DNA from: DATHRK01 sp035513295
GTDB lineage: Bacteria; Gemmatimonadota; Gemmatimonadetes; Longimicrobiales; RSA9
Assembly (NCBI GenBank): GCA_035513295.1
Contig: DATKCH010000087.1
Location: 1 to 7,154 of the forward strand
Reading direction: 5' to 3'
DNA length: 7,154 bases
In this document: positions 1 through 5,932 of the stretch, one piece after another
Layout: each line of letters starts with the position of its first letter
Position numbering within the stretch: the stretch's first letter is position 1
Made by a program: the position numbers and the translations under genes
The notes under the pieces: model-generated
Told to the model about the DNA's origin: nothing
Databases searched by the model: none
The model's input: the letters and a program-made list of their open reading frames with translations, nothing else

Positions 1-398
1 TACAGGCTCATGCCCGCGGCGATCCCCACCAGCGTCGCGAGGATGGCGTGCCCGGTGTGCGCGGGCGCGCCGATGCGCGTGCGGAATCGGATCAGGCCGC
101 CGATGCCGAACACCACCAGCGCCATCGCGGGGCTCACGCGGACGATCTGCGCCACGACCGCGCCCACGACGGCGAAGAGGAGGATGGTCTTGGGGTACTC
201 GACGTCGGCCGCGTCGGTGACGCGGCCCGAGCGGCTCGGGTGGTAGGCGATGGTCGCTGCGAGGGCGATGGCGATCGCGATGCCGATCGCGACCTGCCCC
301 ACCTGGTCGAAGTCGGTGAACGCGCGCAGCCCCTCCGCGATCGAGGGGAAGTCGGACTGCATCGGCATGCCCAGCGTCTCGGGGCCCTGGCCGGTCAC
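1..398 (-). CDS. Multi-pass membrane protein, DUF4956/MgtC-like (partial, C-terminus off the left edge)
   Basis: This is an open minus-strand frame of 132 complete codons that leaves the window without a stop. The chosen start is the GTG at 398-396. It overlaps the ligD stop in a GTGA arrangement and has an AGGAG Shine-Dalgarno at 408-404, five bases upstream. In-frame ATG codons at residues 11 and 13 are alternatives. Hydrophobic segments lie at about residues 33-52, 71-87, 90-103 and 115-132, so it is an integral membrane protein. Residues 94-107 (hydrophobic, then GGLIRFRT) followed by a glycine-rich helix (GIAAG, 125-129) recall the IRFRT signature and following helix of DUF4956 membrane proteins, which are distantly MgtC-like. 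That assignment is from memory of the family and is moderate at best. Its function is unknown. The overlap implies co-transcription and coupled translation with ligD. Confidence 0.7.
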   Translation of the reverse strand, partial: MTGQGPETLGMPMQSDFPSIAEGLRAFTDFDQVGQVAIGIAIAIALAATIAYHPSRSGRVTDAADVEYPKTILLFAVVGAVVAQIVRVSPAMALVVFGIGGLIRFRTRIGAPAHTGHAILATLVGIAAGMSL

Positions 399-2941
399 AA
401 GCGCTCCTGCAGGCGCGCCAGCGCGCCCGCCAGGTCCGGCTCGACCCGCAGCACATCGACCATCGGATCCTCCTTCAGCGCGCGCATCCGCCGCGGCACG
501 CTGCGTATCGTGTATTTCGCCAGGTCCAGACTACCGTTCACTTCCTTCCAGCGCAGCGGCGCCGAGACCGTCGCGCCGGGGACGGGCCGCGCGCTGTAGG
601 GCGCGACCAGCAGCTTGCCCCAACCGTTCTGGAGGAAATCCACGTACACCTTTCCCTCCCGCTTTCTCGGGTTGCGGACGATGGTGGCGATGTCGCCCGC
701 CTCTGCCACGATCACGCGGGCGATCAGCTCGGCCAGCACCTTCGACTGGTCGTGCGTGAGCTGCTTGCCGAGCGGCACCAGGACGTGCAGGCCGGACGAG
801 CCGCTCGTCTTGACGTAGGCGGGCAGATCGAGGTCGTCGCACACCGCCTTGGCCGCCTTCGCCACCTCGACCACGTCGCGGAACGGCGCCTCCTTCGGGT
901 CGAGGTCGAGAATGCACCAATCGGGCCGCTCGAGGTCCGGCAGCCGGCTTGCCCACAGGTGCATCACGATCGCCGCGGCGTTGGCCAGGAACAGCAGCGT
1001 GGGCGTGTCTCCGCCGACGAAGTAGCGCAGGTCGCGGCCGCCGTCCTCGCTCCAGATCGTCTCCGTGCGCACCCAGTCGGGCGCCCATTCGGGCGCGTCC
1101 TTCTGGAAGAAGTTCTTGCCGTCGATCCCGTCCGGGTAGCGGGTCAGCACGATCGGCCGGTCCGCCAGGTACGGCACCATCCAGTCGGCGACGGCCCGGT
1201 AATAGTCGACCAGGTCCCCCTTCGTGTAGCCCGCCTCGGGCCAGAACAGCTTGTCGAGGTTGGTGAAGGCGACCTCGGGCTCGGGCGGGCGCTCCGGGAC
1301 GACCTCGGCGATCACCTCCGCGCGGCCGTCCTCGTCCCCGGCGCCTCCCTCCACGACGGGGTGCACACAGTCTCGCTCCGGCTTGTCGTCGCGGAAGCGG
1401 AGGAACACCGGGTGGCGCAGCAGGTCCTCGTCGGTCCATTCGCGGTAGCGCACCTCCGCGACGAGCTCCGGCCGGACCCAGGCGTGCTCCTTCCCCTTCG
1501 GCGCGCGGGTGCACGCCGGCTCGTCGACGCGCAGCTCCTCCAGCTCGGCGCGCACCTCTCCGAGCTGCCTGTCGGTGAAGCCGCTGCCCGCCCGCCCGGC
1601 GTAGCGCAGCTCGTAGCCGACGTACGCCGCCAGGTGCAGCGCACCGATCCCGCCGCGCGAGCCCTTCGGCTCGGTGAAGCCCACGACGACGAGGTCGTCG
1701 GTGCGGTCGGCGCGGATCTTCCGCCAGTCGGGCGAGCGCCCGGAGCGGTACGGGGAGTCCGCACGCTTGGCGACCATGCCTTCCAGCGCCATGCCCTCGA
1801 CCCGGGCGTAGAAGTCCTCGCCGCGCTCGGCGATGTGATCGGCGTAGCGGAGCGTGCCCACCGGCGGCAGCACCGCGCGCAGCACCTTCTTTCGGTCGAT
1901 GAGAGGCACACGACGCAGGTCGCGGCCCTCCAGCGCGAGGAGATCGAAGGTGTAGAGGATCGCCGGCAGCTCGATGGCCCGCGTCGCGATCTGGTGGGGG
2001 TTGGAGAGGCGCCCGCGCTGCTGCAACCGCTGGAAGCTGGGCAGGCCGTTCTCGTCGTGGACCACCACCTCGCCGTCGAGGACGAGGTGCTCGAAGGGCA
2101 GCCGGCGGACCGCGCGCGCGACCTCGGGGAAGGTCGCGGTGGCGTCGTTGTGGTTGCGCGTTAGCAGGCGGACGTCGTCGCCGTCCTTGCCCGCGAGCAG
2201 CCGGTACCCGTCGTACTTCAGCTCGAACAGCCACCCGGGGTCGCTGAAGGGCTCGTCGCGGCGCTCGGCGAGCATTAGGTCCACGTCGTCCACGCCGAGC
2301 CGGTGCTCTCGCGGGCGCACGTGTGCCGACAGCTCCTCGAGGAGCTCCAGCGCGGGCGCGGTGGGATCGACCCCCTCCCCCAGCTCTTCCACGGTGAGGC
2401 CGGAGAACACCGAGGCTTCGGTGAAGTCGTCGGGCTCGCCCGGGCGCGCGAGGCCGTCGCGCTCCTTGATCAGCAGCCACTCGTTCTCGGCCTTCTTGAT
2501 CTTCACGAGGGTCCAGCGCCCGCGCAGCTTGTGCCCCCTCAGCTCGAACAGGAGCTTGCCCTTTTTGAAGCCCTCGTCGATGGGCTCGAGCGGCAGGTAG
2601 TGGCCGGTGTCCCAGACGATGACCGCCCCCGCGCCGTAGTTCCCCGCGGGTATGATCCCCTCGAAGTCGGCGTACTCGACGGGGTGGTCCTCCACGTGTA
2701 CGGCCAAACGCTTCTCCACGGTGTCATAGCTGGGGCCCTTCGGAACGGCCCAGGACTTGAGCACCCCGTCGTGCTCGAGCCGCAGGTCGAAGTGGGTGCG
2801 CGTAGCGGCGTGCTTCTGCACGACGAAGCGCCGCCCTCCGGGGGAGGCGAGGCGCCCGGCCGGCTCGGGCGTCGCGCCCGCGGAGCGCTTGGCGTGGTAT
2901 GCGTCCAGACCCGCTGGCGCGTTGTCTTCCCTGGAAACCAT
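395..2941 (-). CDS. ligD: Multifunctional NHEJ DNA ligase LigD (PE-LIG-POL)
   Basis: ATP-dependent DNA ligase D, 848 residues, which processes and seals double-strand breaks held by Ku. The N-terminal 3'-phosphoesterase domain (about 38-160) has FVVQKH and THFDLRLE. H44, H50, D52, R54 and H86 match the metal-binding and catalytic set known from Pseudomonas LigD. The central ligase domain (about 220-530) has the adenylated lysine K242 in KYDGYR, LDGEVV (288-293), YTFDLL (330-335), EGMVAK (387-392), WRKIR (406-410) and an OB-fold end with RPELVAEV (490-497). After an acidic linker comes the archaeo-eukaryotic primase-type polymerase domain (about 556-848). It has DLDP (D679, D681), SGSSGLH (H719) and VYVDF (D768). 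Length and domain order match the Pseudomonas type, not the POL-first mycobacterial type. All core motifs look intact. The frame stays open far upstream across ku, but homology begins just after ATG 2941 (LDAYHAKR, TPEPAG), which fixes the start. No Shine-Dalgarno is visible. Confidence 0.97.
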   Translation of the reverse strand: MVSREDNAPAGLDAYHAKRSAGATPEPAGRLASPGGRRFVVQKHAATRTHFDLRLEHDGVLKSWAVPKGPSYDTVEKRLAVHVEDHPVEYADFEGIIPAGNYGAGAVIVWDTGHYLPLEPIDEGFKKGKLLFELRGHKLRGRWTLVKIKKAENEWLLIKERDGLARPGEPDDFTEASVFSGLTVEELGEGVDPTAPALELLEELSAHVRPREHRLGVDDVDLMLAERRDEPFSDPGWLFELKYDGYRLLAGKDGDDVRLLTRNHNDATATFPEVARAVRRLPFEHLVLDGEVVVHDENGLPSFQRLQQRGRLSNPHQIATRAIELPAILYTFDLLALEGRDLRRVPLIDRKKVLRAVLPPVGTLRYADHIAERGEDFYARVEGMALEGMVAKRADSPYRSGRSPDWRKIRADRTDDLVVVGFTEPKGSRGGIGALHLAAYVGYELRYAGRAGSGFTDRQLGEVRAELEELRVDEPACTRAPKGKEHAWVRPELVAEVRYREWTDEDLLRHPVFLRFRDDKPERDCVHPVVEGGAGDEDGRAEVIAEVVPERPPEPEVAFTNLDKLFWPEAGYTKGDLVDYYRAVADWMVPYLADRPIVLTRYPDGIDGKNFFQKDAPEWAPDWVRTETIWSEDGGRDLRYFVGGDTPTLLFLANAAAIVMHLWASRLPDLERPDWCILDLDPKEAPFRDVVEVAKAAKAVCDDLDLPAYVKTSGSSGLHVLVPLGKQLTHDQSKVLAELIARVIVAEAGDIATIVRNPRKREGKVYVDFLQNGWGKLLVAPYSARPVPGATVSAPLRWKEVNGSLDLAKYTIRSVPRRMRALKEDPMVDVLRVEPDLAGALARLQERL
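404..408 (-). promoter_or_regulatory. Ribosome binding site for the membrane protein gene, inside the ligD 3' end
   Basis: The minus strand reads AGGAG here, five bases before the GTG at 398. It lies inside the last codons of ligD. This supports GTG 398 over the later in-frame ATG codons and fits translational coupling with ligD. Confidence 0.55.
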
Positions 2942-2948
2942 GGGCGCA

Positions 2949-2977
2949 AATATGACCGGGGAGGCGGCGCATGCGAA
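2949..2977 (-). promoter_or_regulatory. Candidate ligD promoter, possibly giving a leaderless mRNA
   Basis: On the minus strand, TTCGCA (2977-2972) and CATATT (2954-2949) are separated by 17 bases, a sigma70-like arrangement. Transcription would start about 6-8 bases after the -10 box, at or just before the ligD ATG at 2941. There is no room for a Shine-Dalgarno and none is seen, so the mRNA would be leaderless or nearly so. The match is by eye only. Confidence 0.35.
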
Positions 2978-3055
2978 GACCGTCCGTCGCGGGATCGCGG
3001 GAGTGGGGTCGTGGCACGCCCCTTCTCCTGGCCGCGGCGCTCTGGGCCGCGTGCG

Positions 3056-3084
3056 TTGCCCCCGGCGGCGCGGGCTCCGATATT
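3056..3084 (+). promoter_or_regulatory. Candidate ku promoter
   Basis: TTGCCC (3056-3061) and GATATT (3079-3084) are 17 bases apart. The -10 region sits in the only clearly AT-rich patch of the ku leader (TATTTTT, 3081-3087). A start near 3091 would give a leader of about 40 bases, which includes the palindrome at 3107-3116 and a GGAAAG ribosome site at 3119-3124. Confidence 0.4.
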
Positions 3085-3106
3085 TTTGGAGCATCCCCCT
3101 GTCCCA

Positions 3107-3116
3107 TATCGCGATA
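3107..3116. promoter_or_regulatory. Perfect 10-bp palindrome in the ku leader, possible operator
   Basis: TATCGCGATA is its own reverse complement. It lies between the candidate ku promoter and the ku ribosome binding site. Its position suits a repressor or a restriction/methylation target. Ten-base palindromes also occur by chance a few times in a window this size, so this is only a candidate. Confidence 0.2.
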
Positions 3117-3130
3117 GCGGAAAGACCGAC

Positions 3131-3988
3131 ATGAGCGCACGTTCCATCGCCACGGCGAACATCTCGTGGGGGCTGGTCTCGGTCCCGGTGAAGGTCTACT
3201 CCACCGGGGAGTCCGCCGCCAACGTCTCCTTCAACTGGATACACAAGGACTGCGGCTCGCGCCTGAAGCAGCAGTACGTCTGCGCGAAGGAAGGCGTGGT
3301 CGTGCCGCGCGATGACATGGTGAAGGGGTACGAGTTCGCCAAGGACCAGTATGTCCTCTTCACGCCGGACGAGCTGAAGGCGCTGGAGGCGACCAGCGAC
3401 GGCGCGGTCTCGATCGAGGAGTTCGTGCCCGCCGAGCAGGTGGACCGGGTCTACAGCGACAGGTTCTACTACCTCGGGCCGGACAAGGGCGGCGACCGCG
3501 CCTATCGGCTGCTCTCGCGCGCCATGCGCGAGACCGGCCTGTCGGCGCTCGGGCGCTACGCCGCGCGCGGCCAGCAGTACCTCGTGCTGCTGAGCCCGAT
3601 GGAGGACGGCATCGTGATGGAGCAGCTCCGCTACGCCGACGAGGTGCGGGACTTCTCCGAGGTGCCGATCGGCGACGCGGACGTGAAGGACGAGGAGCTC
3701 AAGCTCGCCAAGCAGCTCATCGAGCAGGTGGCGGCCGAGGAGTTCCATCCCGAGAAGTACTCCGACGAGGTGCGCGCCCGCGTGCTGGAGCTCATCGAGG
3801 GCAAGATCCAGGGGCAGGAGATCACCGCCGCGCCGGAGGAGGAGCCCCAGGCGCAGATCATCGACCTCATGGACGCGCTCAAGAGGAGCCTCGCCTCGGA
3901 CGAGGACGGCGAGCGCAAGCCGGCCAAGCGGTCCGCGCACGCCAAGAAGGGCGCCGGCGGCAGGAAGAAGGCGGCCGGAGCGAACTGA
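3131..3988 (+). CDS. ku: Ku homodimeric DNA end-binding protein
   Basis: Bacterial Ku, 285 residues, expected to form a homodimeric ring on double-strand DNA ends and to recruit and stimulate LigD. The N-terminus ARSIATANISWGLVSVPVKV (3-22) is the standard Ku start. The stretch around 34-68 (FNWIHKDCGSRLKQQ, then VPRDDMVKGYEF) is also strongly diagnostic. The Ku core ends near residue 250 and is followed by a basic, low-complexity tail rich in Lys, Arg, Ala and Gly (about 260-285). Such tails in bacterial Ku proteins contribute to DNA binding and bridging, and the minimal core contacts LigD. ATG 3131 is chosen because the family homology begins at residue 3 and GGAAAG lies six bases upstream. 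The same frame is open well upstream, but that stretch lies antisense to ligD and is not Ku-like. The gene is divergent from ligD and followed after 22 bp by a MerR-TPR gene that is probably co-transcribed. Confidence 0.96.
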   Translation: MSARSIATANISWGLVSVPVKVYSTGESAANVSFNWIHKDCGSRLKQQYVCAKEGVVVPRDDMVKGYEFAKDQYVLFTPDELKALEATSDGAVSIEEFVPAEQVDRVYSDRFYYLGPDKGGDRAYRLLSRAMRETGLSALGRYAARGQQYLVLLSPMEDGIVMEQLRYADEVRDFSEVPIGDADVKDEELKLAKQLIEQVAAEEFHPEKYSDEVRARVLELIEGKIQGQEITAAPEEEPQAQIIDLMDALKRSLASDEDGERKPAKRSAHAKKGAGGRKKAAGAN

Positions 3989-4010
3989 CTCTGCCGACAG
4001 AGGCGCGCGC

Positions 4011-4862
4011 GTGAAGTCGTACGGCACGCGGGAAGTAGCGGACCTGCTGGGCCTGTCCCCGGCGCGCGTGCGCTCGTACGCGCGCGCCGGCTTCCTGAAA
4101 CCGGGCCGGGGCCCGGGCAATCGCTACCGCTTCTCGTTCCAGGATCTGGTGCTGCTGCGCGCGGCCAAGGGGCTCCTGGACGCCCGCGTGCCGGCGCGGC
4201 GCGTCCGGCGCGCGCTCGCCATCCTCGACAAGCAGCTCCCGTCGGGCGTGTCGCTGTCCGAGGTGCGCATCACCGCCGATTCCGAACGGGTCGTCGTGCG
4301 CCACGGCGGCATCGCGTGGAATCCCGAGTCGGGGCAGCTCCAGCTGGACTTCGAGGTTTCGGAGCTCGCCGGCCGGATCGCGCCACTGGCGGCCGGCGCC
4401 GCGCGAGCCGCGGAGAGCGGGAACGCGGACGCCGACGAGTGGTTCGAGCTGGCGCTGGAGCTGGAGGCGTACGCCCCGGCGGAGGCGCTCACGGCCTACC
4501 AGCGCGTCCTCGAGCGAGATCCCGAGCACGCCGACGCGCACCTCAACCTTGGGCGCCTGCTGCACGAGGCGGGCCGCCCCGAGCGCGCCGAGTTCCACTA
4601 CCGGCGCGCGCTGGAGAGCCGGCCGGACGACGCCACGGCGGCGTTCAACCTGGGCGTGGCGCTCGAGGACGCGGAGCGCTGGGAGGACGCGATCGCCGCC
4701 TACGAGCACGCGCTGCGCCTGGACAAGGCGCTCGCGGACGCGCACTTCAACCTCGCGCGGCTGAGGGAGGTGCGCGGCAACCGCCGGGAGGCCCTGGCGC
4801 ACCTGAGGAGCTACCGCGCGCTCACCCGCCGGCGGGGGTCGTCCAGGCGCGGCAGCTACTGA
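4011..4862 (+). CDS. MerR-type HTH protein with four TPR repeats
   Basis: This 283-residue protein begins 22 bp after the ku stop with a GTG start and a weak AGAGG site seven bases upstream, so it is probably in the ku operon. Residues 4-70 look like a MerR-type winged helix: a first helix (REVADLLGLS, 7-16), a recognition helix (PARVRSYARAG, 17-27), a wing with GNRYRFSFQDL (36-46), then a helix ending ALAILDKQL. Residues 80-118 form a beta-like linker containing WNPESGQLQLDFEV (103-116). Four tandem 34-residue TPR units follow at 141-174, 175-208, 209-242 and 243-276. Their consensus is recognisable (LNLGRLLHEAGRPERAEFHY, FNLGVALEDAERWEDAIAAY). The short tail is basic. There is no metal-binding or drug-binding MerR effector domain, so the TPR array probably senses or binds a protein. 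DNA binding plus a protein scaffold beside ku suggests an NHEJ regulator or accessory factor, but its function is not known. Confidence 0.9.
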   Translation: MKSYGTREVADLLGLSPARVRSYARAGFLKPGRGPGNRYRFSFQDLVLLRAAKGLLDARVPARRVRRALAILDKQLPSGVSLSEVRITADSERVVVRHGGIAWNPESGQLQLDFEVSELAGRIAPLAAGAARAAESGNADADEWFELALELEAYAPAEALTAYQRVLERDPEHADAHLNLGRLLHEAGRPERAEFHYRRALESRPDDATAAFNLGVALEDAERWEDAIAAYEHALRLDKALADAHFNLARLREVRGNRREALAHLRSYRALTRRRGSSRRGSY

Positions 4863-4868
4863 CCGCCC

Positions 4869-4905
4869 AAAAAAAAAGGGGCGACCCGCGGGCCGCCCCT
4901 TTCCT
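4869..4905. terminator. Bidirectional intrinsic terminator
   Basis: AAAGGGGCG (4875-4883) pairs with CGCCCCTTT (4894-4902), nine base pairs, and the stem is extended by two more pairs after one A-C mismatch, with a CGCG loop. A run of nine A (4869-4877) gives the minus-strand transcript a T9 tail, strongest for the gene ending at 4930. The plus strand has a weaker TTTCCTT tail after the MerR-TPR stop at 4862. It separates two convergent units. Confidence 0.8.
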
Positions 4906-4929
4906 TCCTGCCCAACGACCACGCGCCGA

Positions 4930-5571
4930 TCAGAAGAGGAACCCGCCCTCGATCGAGAAGCTCGTGTCGTCGCCTTCGAACGTCGTCATCGTCGCGCGCG
5001 TGGCGACGAAGATCGCCTCGGTCCCGAAGGTCAGACCCCCCAGGAAGCCGAACGCGGAGTCGCTGCCGGTCACGGACCCTCCGAGGAGCGGCTCCTCGAA
5101 GGAAACCCGCTGCCAGACGAACATCGGCATGATGTGCGGCGTGAGCGAGAAGCCCGAACCGACCGGGATCTCGTGGCCGACGCCCAGCCCGATCGGGATG
5201 CTCCACATGCTCAGGTTGGACGGATCGTCGGACATCGTGCTCCAGCCGAGACCGGCCGCGGGGCACATGCCCAACTGCTGCACGGGAAGCTCGTACTCGG
5301 CCTGGGCGGCGATGGTGTGCATCTTCTGGTCGATGCCCTCGCCGAAGGTCGTGTACGTGTAACCCGCCTCGTACGACAGCGGCCCGCCCGGATTCGTCCG
5401 CACGGAGCCGGTGTAGCCCGTGAGATCGTTGCCCGGGAAGCCCACTCCGAACTGGATGGCGCTCTGGCCGGCGCCGACCGGCTCGCCGACGCAGACCTGC
5501 GCCGAGGCCGCTGCTGGCAGGGCGAGCGCCACGAAAGCCGCGACCGCCCCCATCCTCATCGTGTTTCGCAT
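4930..5571 (-). CDS. Secreted, probably outer-membrane beta-barrel protein
   Basis: This is a 213-residue protein that I cannot assign to a named family. The N-terminus has a clear Sec signal peptide: two Arg residues, a hydrophobic core at about 8-20, and a cleavage site after ASA at about residue 24. The mature part is rich in Gly, Ser, Thr and aromatic residues with alternating hydrophobic patterns (for example SYEAGYTYTTFGEG, HTIAAQAEYEL, SAFGFLGGLTFG), and it ends SIEGGFLF. A terminal Phe after a beta strand is the usual recognition signal for the BAM outer-membrane assembly machine. Size and pattern fit a small barrel of about eight strands. Two cysteines occur in the mature protein, near its start and in the middle. 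ATG 5571 is chosen because the signal peptide begins there and GGAG lies eight bases upstream. The longer frame from 5688 adds only a Pro/Arg-rich leader. The gene ends just before the terminator at 4869-4905. Confidence 0.8.
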   Translation of the reverse strand: MRNTMRMGAVAAFVALALPAAASAQVCVGEPVGAGQSAIQFGVGFPGNDLTGYTGSVRTNPGGPLSYEAGYTYTTFGEGIDQKMHTIAAQAEYELPVQQLGMCPAAGLGWSTMSDDPSNLSMWSIPIGLGVGHEIPVGSGFSLTPHIMPMFVWQRVSFEEPLLGGSVTGSDSAFGFLGGLTFGTEAIFVATRATMTTFEGDDTSFSIEGGFLF

Positions 5572-5759
5572 CACTCGCACTCCATGGTTTGGTGGGGAGG
5601 CACCCGGGAAGGGCAAGATCGGGGCCCGTCGGCGGACCCGGGCCGCCGGTGGCGGCGGGCCTGGCCGCGGGGCCGCTATGCGCCGCAACGGCGCGGGTTT
5701 TCGCGCTTCCTGGAGGCCGCGGTTCCGGCCGGCGCGAGCGGCCGCGGGGAGCCCGGAAA

Positions 5760-5791
5760 CGTCGTTGGGGTGCGACGCTGCGCACTTTTTT
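5760..5791 (+). terminator. Terminator-like hairpin with overlapping alternative hairpin (possible attenuator)
   Basis: GTGCG (5770-5774) pairs with CGCAC (5781-5785) across a six-base loop and is followed directly by six T (5786-5791), the layout of an intrinsic terminator. CGTCG (5760-5764) can instead pair with CGACG (5773-5777), and this shares bases with the terminator stem, so the two folds exclude each other. The stems are only five pairs long and no promoter is seen upstream, so this may be chance. Confidence 0.3.
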
Positions 5792-5923
5792 CGTACCGAG
5801 CGGTTTCGTGCCAGACGCGGGGCAGGTGTCGAACCGCCCCGGAGGCTGTCGTACTACCAGCGTTCGCCTTGCCAAAAGGCGCCCGGAGGCAGAATGATGG
5901 GGGCGGGCCTGCACCCTTCTCCT

Positions 5924-5927
5924 GGAG
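5924..5927 (+). promoter_or_regulatory. Ribosome binding site favoured for the hydrolase GTG start
   Basis: GGAG lies five bases before the GTG at 5933. A competing GGAGG at 5885-5889 lies seven bases before the in-frame ATG at 5897. I prefer GTG 5933 because even this start leaves a long region before the signal-peptide hydrophobic core, and the earlier start would lengthen it by 12 residues. Confidence 0.4.
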
Positions 5928-5932
5928 TCCAC

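Larger units (their letters stand above)
5572..5932. other. Divergent intergenic region without a convincing gene
   Basis: These 361 bases separate the barrel gene from the lipoprotein hydrolase. I see no credible coding frame, because the open frames are Pro/Arg-rich and show no domain. The part nearest the barrel gene is very GC-rich and I find no clear -10/-35 pair there. The half nearer the hydrolase contains a terminator-like hairpin (5770-5791), a small inverted repeat (GCCTT 5866-5870 with AAGGC 5876-5880) and two possible ribosome sites. Confidence 0.6.

Noticed and set aside
752..2164. A 470-codon plus-strand open frame across ligD.
   Set aside because: It is antisense to the LIG and POL domains, has an Arg/Val/Leu-rich composition with no recognisable motif, and ligD fully explains the region.
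2303..3130. An N-terminal extension of Ku, because its frame is open for 276 codons upstream of ATG 3131.
   Set aside because: The extension overlaps ligD antisense and the promoter region and resembles no Ku sequence. The family start is at ATG 3131.
2942..4120. The ligD frame stays open upstream on the minus strand for another 393 codons, suggesting a giant fusion protein.
   Set aside because: This stretch is antisense to ku and the MerR-TPR gene, is low-complexity Leu/Arg/Val-rich and lacks domains. LigD homology starts at ATG 2941. Long open antisense frames are expected in GC-rich coding DNA.
5571..5585. A four-codon mini-frame (MECE) whose stop overlaps the barrel gene ATG (TGATG), which could be a regulatory leader peptide.
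   Set aside because: It has no ribosome site of its own, its start overlaps the barrel gene's Shine-Dalgarno, and such short frames arise by chance.
5691..5706. Inverted repeat GCGCG/CGCGC around a T-rich loop in the barrel-hydrolase intergenic region.
   Set aside because: The five-base GC repeat has no T tail or conserved context and is expected by chance at this base composition.
5589..5897. A possible small gene of about 100 codons on the plus strand in the intergenic region.
   Set aside because: Pro/Arg/Gly-rich composition, no good ribosome site, no domain, and it runs through the terminator-like hairpin.
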